A stretch of 29,918 nucleotides of DNA from a virus, in IMG/VR virus record IMGVR_UViG_3300032053_007431, positions 1 through 29,918 of that record; one strand, written 5' to 3'. Every line of letters begins with the position of its first letter. Positions within the stretch are counted from its first letter, which is position 1. Below are positions 22,770-28,989 of the stretch, in pieces. The position numbers and the translations under genes are program-made. The notes under the pieces are model-generated. The model searched no databases. It was not told the origin of the DNA and saw nothing but the letters and a program-made list of their open reading frames with translations.

Positions 22770-24729
22770 TCCAAAAGGGCTGTCGGTGTACACGCCGCTT
22801 CGCAGGCCGTTCCGGTTCCGTGCGCCTTTTAACGGCTACACTGGCTACGGTCTGCACGGGTCGTACATCGCCCGGTCTTTTTTCAACTTTGGCTACGATG
22901 TTCAAGCGTTGCCGCTCAGCATCGACGATAGCTGCTTTGAGGACGTGAAGGACTTGGTGAAGGACCAGCCTAGCGATGGTGACGTTCTGCTGCTGGCTCC
23001 GCCGTCTACAAAGGTCGGAGGTTCGACGTGGTTTTATACGATGCACGAAACCACTCAGATGCCCCCGGAGATGCTGGACAATGTGCGGCAGGCGCAAGCG
23101 GTCATCGTGCCCAGCCGGTGGTGTCAGCAGTGCTTTGATGCTCAGGGTGTCGATGTTCCGATTTCAGTGGTGCCGGTCGGAATCAACTTGGATTTATTTC
23201 GTCCACCCAAGCGCAGGCCCGGCATCTGCACTTTTGGTTCGGCTGGCAATCTCCTGCTGAGCGGGCCAAACCGCAAGAACATGGACCTGCTGGTGACCGC
23301 CTTCGTGGAAGCCTTCCGCACGGAAAAGGATGTGCGGCTGTCTTTGAAGATTCGCCCGGAGTGCCCGCTGCCCGAACTGAACGATTCCCGGATACTGGTA
23401 ATCCGCCAGCATTTTACCGAACTGGAACTTGCGGACTGGTACAGGTCGTTGGCGGTCTACGTCAGCCCCAGCCGGTGTGAGGCGTTTGGCCAGATGAATT
23501 TGCAGGCAATGGCCTGCGGCGTTCCGGTGGTCTGCTGTGATTTTGCCGGTGTGACCGATTACCACGACGAGCAGCACGGCTATAATATCGACTACCGCAT
23601 GGTGCCCCCGCAGGGGGACGGTTATTACAAGACGGGCTTGTGGGCTGAGCCAGACATGGACTCTCTGGTGGAGCAGCTTCGCCGTGTATACGAAAACCGC
23701 CGAGAAGCAGACCGCAAGGGACTGGAAGCTCAGCACGTGGCTTCGGCCTACGCTTGGAACTCGGTGAACTTGAGGCTGGAGAGCACTTTGAAGCGGGGTG
23801 GTTTTTGGAATCCTGAATATCGTCCGCCAAGGCCGGTGCGACCTGTGGCCCGTGAGCCTGCATCTCCGGTTCTTAACTCTGTGCTCAAAACTGAAGCGAA
23901 GCTCAAGAGCCTGTGGGGCAACGAAACGAAGATGTCGCTGCCTGTGACGACGCCTAAAGTGCCGTTGTGGCTGGCCCGGCGGTCGGGGGGCCGGGAACCG
24001 TCTTTTTACATGAGCGGCGATTTGGGTGACATCCTCTACGCCCTGCCAACGATACGGGGTCTTGGTGGCGGCCAGCTTTGCATTGGTCCGGCCCGTGACC
24101 ATCCCTATTACTGGCTGCGCGAGCCGATGACGGTAGCGCGTTACAACGTCCTGCAACCCTTGCTGGCGCTTCAGGACAGCTATTTGTCGAAGGTGGTTTG
24201 GTCGGATGAGATGGCAGGCTGGAAATGCCACGTGGACCTGAACGATTCTCGGCGGCTTCACCGGGAGCCTTACTACGTCGTCGAGCGCAACTTGTCCGAC
24301 GTGGCTTCCTGTTTCTTTGGCCTTGGTCCGGGGCTGTGGCGGCAGAAGTGGCTGGTTGTAAACAAAGTGACGGCGTTGGCCCGGTTTATCTTCGCCCGGT
24401 CTCTCCGGTATCACACCGATTATTTTCCGTGGAAGCAGCTTGTGGAGAAGCACAGGGCGCACGCTATTTTTGTTGGCCTGCCTGACGAGTACGACCAGTT
24501 TGTGGCTGAGTGCGGCCACGTGCCCTACATTCCGACTGCCAATTTACTGACGATGGCGCAGATGCTCGCCGGGGCTGAGTGGCTGGTCTGCAACCAGAGC
24601 GCCCCGCTCGCGGTGGCTGAGGGTTTGAAGATGAATGTGCTGCTGGAGCGGTTCGGTCCCGCCGCCAACTGTGATTACGAGCGCGAGGGCCATACCACCA
24701 ATCCGGCTCGCGTTTTGGACCTATGCTAA
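22753..24729 (+). CDS. Two-domain glycosyltransferase: GT4-type plus GT9/heptosyltransferase-like
   Basis: This 658-residue protein is a fusion. Residues about 20-345 have the GT-B fold of family 4: 'VIVPSRWC' (117-124), 'VVPVGINLDLFRP' (139-151), a donor-domain strand with 'RKNMDLLVTAF' and 'SRCEAFGQMNLQAMACGVPVV' at 240-260. The E-x7-E motif reads E243...Q251, so the second Glu is replaced. Residues 415-658 look like a GT9 (heptosyltransferase-type) domain, with 'SGDLGDILYALPTIR' (421-435) and a late 'WLVCNQSAPLAVAEGLKMNVLL' segment. It probably transfers two sugars or a sugar and a core unit. It overlaps both neighbours (17 and 7 nt). Confidence 0.8.
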   Translation: MPPKLSPKGLSVYTPLRRPFRFRAPFNGYTGYGLHGSYIARSFFNFGYDVQALPLSIDDSCFEDVKDLVKDQPSDGDVLLLAPPSTKVGGSTWFYTMHETTQMPPEMLDNVRQAQAVIVPSRWCQQCFDAQGVDVPISVVPVGINLDLFRPPKRRPGICTFGSAGNLLLSGPNRKNMDLLVTAFVEAFRTEKDVRLSLKIRPECPLPELNDSRILVIRQHFTELELADWYRSLAVYVSPSRCEAFGQMNLQAMACGVPVVCCDFAGVTDYHDEQHGYNIDYRMVPPQGDGYYKTGLWAEPDMDSLVEQLRRVYENRREADRKGLEAQHVASAYAWNSVNLRLESTLKRGGFWNPEYRPPRPVRPVAREPASPVLNSVLKTEAKLKSLWGNETKMSLPVTTPKVPLWLARRSGGREPSFYMSGDLGDILYALPTIRGLGGGQLCIGPARDHPYYWLREPMTVARYNVLQPLLALQDSYLSKVVWSDEMAGWKCHVDLNDSRRLHREPYYVVERNLSDVASCFFGLGPGLWRQKWLVVNKVTALARFIFARSLRYHTDYFPWKQLVEKHRAHAIFVGLPDEYDQFVAECGHVPYIPTANLLTMAQMLAGAEWLVCNQSAPLAVAEGLKMNVLLERFGPAANCDYEREGHTTNPARVLDLC

Positions 24730-25412
24730 ATCTCTCTAATGTCACGCTCTTGGCGATTGACGTGGCTGACCCCGGCAAGACGTTGGAGGCGCTGCTTTAC
24801 ACCATGCGCTACGTTGGGTTCGGCGACGTGGTGCTGGCGACTGACTTGGACCGCTGGCAAACGATTCCTGACCGATACCCGATTCGTCTACACCCGATTA
24901 AGCAATCCGATGACAAGATTCAAGGCTCCATCCGGTCGTTCTTCAAGGACTACGAACGGCAGCAAGTCACGCTCCCGGCGGAAATCATCAAAACAGATTT
25001 CGTACTCTGTCAGGAGTGGGACTCTGCCGTGGTCAACCCTCTGGCATGGGACAACTCGTGGTTCAACGTGGATTACATCGGCGCGGTCTGGCCGCCTTAT
25101 TACGACCCCGGCTGGCCGCCGACCACACAGGGCTATAACGTCGGCAACGGCGGGTTCTCGCTTCGTTCAAAGCGGTTCTGCGAATTGATACGCAAGGCGG
25201 CGCTGGACTGGCCGGATGACCCCGGCTTGATGTCCTACGATTGCTGGATGTGTCGGACGATGCGCCCGTGGCTGGAGACCAACGGAATGCGCTTTGCGAG
25301 CGAAGAACAGGCGCTTCGGTTCGCCTGTGAGGATGCGCTGTACACAGGTCAGTTCGGCTTTCACGGCAAGGCGACCATGAAGATGAACGGTTGGACCTTG
25401 CATTGGTTTTGA
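24723..25412 (+). CDS. DUF5672-like predicted glycosyltransferase
   Basis: This 229-residue protein resembles the DUF5672 group, thought to be glycosyltransferases. Key segments are 'TDFVLCQEWDSAVVNP' at 91-106, with E98/D100 as a possible metal site, 'YIGAVWPPYYD' at 118-128, and 'GNGGFSLRSK' at 141-150, a highly characteristic substrate-loop motif. The last 60 residues contain several Trp/Phe and 'CEDAL', fitting the family tail. It starts seven nucleotides inside the preceding gene and is three nucleotides from the next. Confidence 0.72.
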   Translation: MLNLSNVTLLAIDVADPGKTLEALLYTMRYVGFGDVVLATDLDRWQTIPDRYPIRLHPIKQSDDKIQGSIRSFFKDYERQQVTLPAEIIKTDFVLCQEWDSAVVNPLAWDNSWFNVDYIGAVWPPYYDPGWPPTTQGYNVGNGGFSLRSKRFCELIRKAALDWPDDPGLMSYDCWMCRTMRPWLETNGMRFASEEQALRFACEDALYTGQFGFHGKATMKMNGWTLHWF

Positions 25413-25415
25413 TTT

Positions 25416-27476
25416 ATGGAAACAGATACATGTCGAGAGCGGCTGGCCCCTTATTGCAAGGGGGCGGGTGTAGACATTGGCTTCGGTGGCTGTGCCATAG
25501 TGCCGTCGGCTATGTGCCTCGACCGCGAGGAATTGAACCCCAGTCGGGCCAAGAACCCGCACGCCTCGCCTACCCATCTGGTGGGAGAGGCGGAGTATCT
25601 GCGCTGGTTCAAAGACGGCGTGTTGGACTATGTTTACTCGTCTCACTGCTTGGAGGACTTCTACGACACCAAGACCGTGCTGGCGGAGTGGCTGCGCGTC
25701 ATCAAACCGGGCGGGTATCTGGTGCTGTTCCTGCCTGATGAGCAGGTCTACCGCAGCGTCACCCCGGAGGAAATCAGGAACAAGGCTCACCAGCACGCGG
25801 ACTTCAGCGTGGAGTACGTGAAGGGCATTTTGCGCGAATTGGGCTACAACGAAGCCTGCATCGTCCACGAACTCTGGCCGGTGCCCAATAACCTTTACTC
25901 TTTCGATTTGGTGGTCCAGAAGCCCGTGCTTCAGGTGGCCGCCGAAGCTGCGCTGTGGTCTGATGTGGCAGAGGCTCCGCCGCCCCCGCCGCGTAAGCGC
26001 AACGCAGCGAGCTTTGAAAACAAGAGGATTATCCAGATGGGCCGCTACGGGGACATCATCAACATTCTGCCCATCGCTAAGGACATCGCGGCCAAGATTG
26101 GCAGACCGGTGCCCATCATCTGCAAGAGCGACTATGCCGACATTCTGGATGGCGTGAGCTACGCGGTCGCGGAGCCTGCGGGCGGTGGAGAGTTGCCCAC
26201 GGATTCAGGTGTCCTCGATACCCACGCCGCGCATCCTTTAAGTGAGCGCCGCGTCCCCTACAACCTTCAAGCGTGGGAGCAGGTTGGCTACGCTGACCGT
26301 TTCCACGAGCTTCTGCCGGTGTTCGACCGGCGGTGTCGAATCCGCGAAGTGGCCTTGGTGGAAAGCCTTGTCACCTTCGAGAAGCCGGTCATGGTGGTGG
26401 CCCTCCACGGGCTATCCTCGGCGATGGCAGAGAACACGCGCAGCATCCTCAAGAAGCTGATTCACGAAAGCTTTAACCTTCAGTTTCAAATCGTTGAACT
26501 GACGACCAAAGCCCATCGGCCTTATGACCTCTTGGGCTTGCTCGACGTGGCGGCGGTGGTCTTGACCATCGACACCATGCTGCTACATCTGGCGACGGCT
26601 TCCAACGTGCCGGTCGTGGCCTTCTTGTCCAATCATCCTCCGGTGTTCTGGCGGGCCAGCGCCGTCAAAGGCAACGTTGTCTACAGTACACCTTATGACA
26701 AGGTTGTAGACAATTGGCCGCTGGTGGTCCGGGCCGTGGAGGCGCACAAGCGCCAGCCATTGATACCGAACAATCCGGTCTACCATGTGGTGCCGACCGT
26801 GGAGCCGAAAAACGAGGGCGCGGCCCGGCGCTATAAAGCTGCCAAAGATTCATGGCAGACGTTCCACGAGCAGGGCGCGGTGTTTCTGTCTTACAACGAC
26901 CAGAACGCGCTGCGAGTGTTTACAATGGGCGAACGGAAGTTGCCCTACCTGAAGGACGCCTTCAAAATGGCCTTGGAAGCTTCCAGCGGGAACAACGACA
27001 TCATCTGCTTCACCAACGCGGACATCATCCTGACACCGGGTTTTTATCACGCCCTGCAAAATCGGATGGGCGTGAACGACTTTTGCTGCTCGTTCCGCAT
27101 GGAGTTTGAAGCGACGGATACGGCCAAATGTGGTTATCGAACCCACGGGCGCGACATGTTCGCTTTCAAACGCCTGTGGCTGGCCCAGCATTTCGACGAG
27201 ATTCCAGATTTCCTCATCGGCATGGGCGGGTGGGACTATGCGCTGTCCATGTGGTTTCGGGTGCTCTCAGGCCGGTCGCCAGAAAGTTGCGACCCCTCCC
27301 AGTGTATGCCAGACATCGAGATGGAATACGGCTTTGTTTGGCACGAACGCCACGAGGCCGCGTGGTACACAGAGACAGAGACGGCTTATGCCGAAGCAGC
27401 AAATCACAATCGAGCTTGTCTCCGGGCGTTCTTTGAACGTATCGGTCTGGAGCAGGCGCATAAGGACATCAAATGA
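25416..27476 (+). CDS. Three-domain methyltransferase-glycosyltransferase fusion
   Basis: This 686-residue protein reads as three joined modules. Residues 1-170 are a class I SAM methyltransferase: 'GVDIGFGGCAIVPSAMCLDRE' (18-38), 'LDYVYSSHCLEDF' (70-82) and 'VIKPGGYLVLFLPD' (95-108). Residues about 204-445 look GT9-like: 'QMGRYGDIINILPIAKDI' (207-224) and 'LTIDTMLLHLATASNVPVVAFLS' (383-405). Residues about 480-686 carry 'NNDIICFTNADIILTPGFYHAL' (526-547), a GT-A-like core with a putative nucleotide-sugar site. A Pro-rich linker (188-193) separates the first two. Such fusions in O-antigen loci build and cap a glycan. It overlaps the next gene (ATGA). Confidence 0.78.
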   Translation: METDTCRERLAPYCKGAGVDIGFGGCAIVPSAMCLDREELNPSRAKNPHASPTHLVGEAEYLRWFKDGVLDYVYSSHCLEDFYDTKTVLAEWLRVIKPGGYLVLFLPDEQVYRSVTPEEIRNKAHQHADFSVEYVKGILRELGYNEACIVHELWPVPNNLYSFDLVVQKPVLQVAAEAALWSDVAEAPPPPPRKRNAASFENKRIIQMGRYGDIINILPIAKDIAAKIGRPVPIICKSDYADILDGVSYAVAEPAGGGELPTDSGVLDTHAAHPLSERRVPYNLQAWEQVGYADRFHELLPVFDRRCRIREVALVESLVTFEKPVMVVALHGLSSAMAENTRSILKKLIHESFNLQFQIVELTTKAHRPYDLLGLLDVAAVVLTIDTMLLHLATASNVPVVAFLSNHPPVFWRASAVKGNVVYSTPYDKVVDNWPLVVRAVEAHKRQPLIPNNPVYHVVPTVEPKNEGAARRYKAAKDSWQTFHEQGAVFLSYNDQNALRVFTMGERKLPYLKDAFKMALEASSGNNDIICFTNADIILTPGFYHALQNRMGVNDFCCSFRMEFEATDTAKCGYRTHGRDMFAFKRLWLAQHFDEIPDFLIGMGGWDYALSMWFRVLSGRSPESCDPSQCMPDIEMEYGFVWHERHEAAWYTETETAYAEAANHNRACLRAFFERIGLEQAHKDIK

Positions 27477-28015
27477 GCGAAAATAAATGTGAACTTCATA
27501 CCTTGCTTGACCGCTTCTCGGAGTTAATCCAGCCGGTCAGCTACTTGGAAGTGGGCGTGCGCGAGGGCGACTCTCTAAAGCGCGTGCTCAAACACACCTG
27601 TCCAATCAAGCTCTATCTTTGCGACGATTGGGGCCGGGCTGCCGGGGGCACCGGGAGGGGCAGCCATGACCATATTCAGGCTATGCTGGACGACCAAGCT
27701 TTGAACGTGAACCCGGTCTACATCGACGGGGACTCGCACGTGCTGCTCAAGGAGATTCGCACAACGTTCCAGATGATTACCGTGGACGGTGACCACTCCG
27801 AGCAGGGAGCGAAGCAAGACCTGCTTGATTGCTGGGAATTGCTGGAGCCTAACGGCTTTCTGTTTTTCGACGACATCTGCCATCCGCAGCACATGTATCT
27901 TGATGACGTACAAAAGCGATTTCTACACGACACGCCCAACGCCCGGTGCGTCCTGCGCCACACCTACGGCATGGGGTTTCCGGGTTGCGTCGTGCTCCAG
28001 AAAATCATCGTGTGA
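27473..28015 (+). CDS. Class I SAM-dependent methyltransferase
   Basis: This 180-residue methyltransferase has 'SYLEVGVREGDSLKRVL' (23-39), the SAM-binding strand and glycine turn (EVGV-REG); 'LYLCDDWG' (47-54), the acidic residue for the ribose; 'MITVDGDHSEQGAKQDL' (101-117), and 'LLEPNGFLFFDDI' (123-135), a late core strand with an FDD pair. This ordering fits the small Methyltransf_24-type family. AAGGA lies upstream and the start overlaps the previous stop by four nucleotides. It likely modifies a sugar or another product of the cluster. Confidence 0.82.
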   Translation: MSENKCELHTLLDRFSELIQPVSYLEVGVREGDSLKRVLKHTCPIKLYLCDDWGRAAGGTGRGSHDHIQAMLDDQALNVNPVYIDGDSHVLLKEIRTTFQMITVDGDHSEQGAKQDLLDCWELLEPNGFLFFDDICHPQHMYLDDVQKRFLHDTPNARCVLRHTYGMGFPGCVVLQKIIV

Positions 28016-28809
28016 AAACCTTGTTCTGCTGCGGCACGGCCACCCAGACCACCCAAGGCCAGTCCGGGCTGTGGCGCTGGTGGTTTTACTACCGTCCGCT
28101 CAAGGAGCAGTTCGGCGCGACACATTACGCTGTAAACAATGACGGCAATGTGAACTTGCCCAACGAAGCTTTCATCAAGCACCACGACGGCGAGAAGCCT
28201 ATCGACCTGTTGAGCGAGGACCAGTTGAACGTCATTCATTGGCCAAACTCACTTCCGCGCAAGAGCCAGTATGCCTGCCCCGGTTATTACCGGAGTGTCA
28301 GCACCCTTGCAGAAGTGGCTATCCGGCAGGGCTTCGACAAGCTCATCTACATCGAGTGGGACTTCTGGGTGCTGGGCGCGGAAATGATGCGTGAAATTGC
28401 CCAAGTCACCCACGGCCTGATTGCCTACTGGGTGCCTTTTTACGTGTTCCCGGAGTGCAACATCATCGTCTGCGGCAAGGACCAGTTTAAGGTATTAAAA
28501 GTGTTCGCTGACCGGCTGGGAGCCAAGGAGGACATGACGGCGGAGACGATTGCGGAGGTCACTTTCCCGTGGACTGAAATCAGGAAGCATCGAATCGGTG
28601 ACCGCTACCCGGAGCACACGGACCAACTGCCGCTGGATGCGGAATACTGCGCTCAGTTGCCAAACACGCAGGTTGTCTACAAACGTAACTTGGTTCGGCT
28701 GGCGTGGGAGCTATGCCCGCAGTGCGGCGGGAAGATAGAGTTCAACGTCAAAGGAGTCCTGTCCTGCCGGGTCTGCCGCCCGGAGCAGTTCAGTTTGCCA
28801 CTGGAATGA
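28012..28809 (+). CDS. GT-A-like predicted glycosyltransferase with C-terminal zinc ribbon
   Basis: The GTG at 28012 overlaps the previous TGA (GTGA), which favours it over an upstream ATG that lies inside the methyltransferase gene. The 265-residue product starts with a beta strand (MKTLFCCGTAT) and has 'FDKLIYIEWDFWVLG' at 108-122, where E115/D117 stand where the DxD of GT-A enzymes lies. It ends in a zinc ribbon: CPQC at 235-238 and CRVC at 252-255. The closest description is a glycosyltransferase-like protein, but not a named family. It closes the six-gene run. Confidence 0.62.
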   Translation: MKTLFCCGTATQTTQGQSGLWRWWFYYRPLKEQFGATHYAVNNDGNVNLPNEAFIKHHDGEKPIDLLSEDQLNVIHWPNSLPRKSQYACPGYYRSVSTLAEVAIRQGFDKLIYIEWDFWVLGAEMMREIAQVTHGLIAYWVPFYVFPECNIIVCGKDQFKVLKVFADRLGAKEDMTAETIAEVTFPWTEIRKHRIGDRYPEHTDQLPLDAEYCAQLPNTQVVYKRNLVRLAWELCPQCGGKIEFNVKGVLSCRVCRPEQFSLPLE

Positions 28810-28975
28810 TGGGAGCCATCCGAGGTTGTTCAACCGGCGCGGGCTGGGGCTGTTGGCGGGCGGCCCATTCGAGTCCAAAAGCCGCTGCTGGAGCTTGGTC
28901 CTTGATAGGTATGCCTACTTCGGGAGGCGCGGTAAACTTGCTGGCGGCGTCGATTTTGTCGTAGAGCGTATTCAC
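28790..28975 (-). CDS. Small unknown protein (61 residues)
   Basis: The GTG start at 28975 is preceded, on the minus strand, by GCGATAGTTAGAAC, one of the TAGTTA elements, which supports the frame as real. The product starts MNTLYDKIDAASKFTAPPEV and is Pro/Ala/Gln-rich to the end, with no recognisable domain. It overlaps the glycosyltransferase-like gene by 20 nt tail to tail and diverges from the primase gene across 14 nt. Confidence 0.5.
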   Translation of the reverse strand: MNTLYDKIDAASKFTAPPEVGIPIKDQAPAAAFGLEWAARQQPQPAPVEQPRMAPIIPVAN

Positions 28976-28979
28976 GTTC

Positions 28980-28985
28980 TAACTA
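28980..28985 (-). promoter_or_regulatory. TAGTTA start-proximal motif on the minus strand (gene at 28975)
   Basis: GATAGTTAGAAC on the minus strand places TAGTTA four nucleotides before the GTG at 28975, the same spacing as at 1458, 6071, 7379 and 17744. It is the only such element on the minus strand, and shows the motif follows gene direction, not a fixed strand. Confidence 0.5.
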
Positions 28986-28989
28986 TCGC

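Larger units (their letters stand above)
40..28681. repeat. Dispersed 8-mer TGTNTACA, 24 copies
   Basis: Copies start at 40, 4648, 4836, 5568, 6634, 8443, 9170, 10156, 10615, 14180, 15395, 15461, 16869, 18258, 20140, 21150, 24357, 25339, 25469, 26678, 26705, 26917, 28131 and 28674, counted by eye on both strands. The commonest form is TGTCTACA/TGTAGACA, then TGTTTACA/TGTAAACA. Most have a T before and A or G after, giving TTGTNTACA(A/G). Orientation is mixed. Most are inside coding sequence; two overlap the -10 of the leaderless promoters. Near-matches (CGTNTACA) add several more, for example at 334, 973, 1665, 8798 and 23003. Confidence 0.65.

Noticed and set aside
23194-24519. Long minus-strand frame of 441 codons over the GT4-GT9 gene
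   Set aside because: Antisense to a well-supported glycosyltransferase; no motif or start signal.
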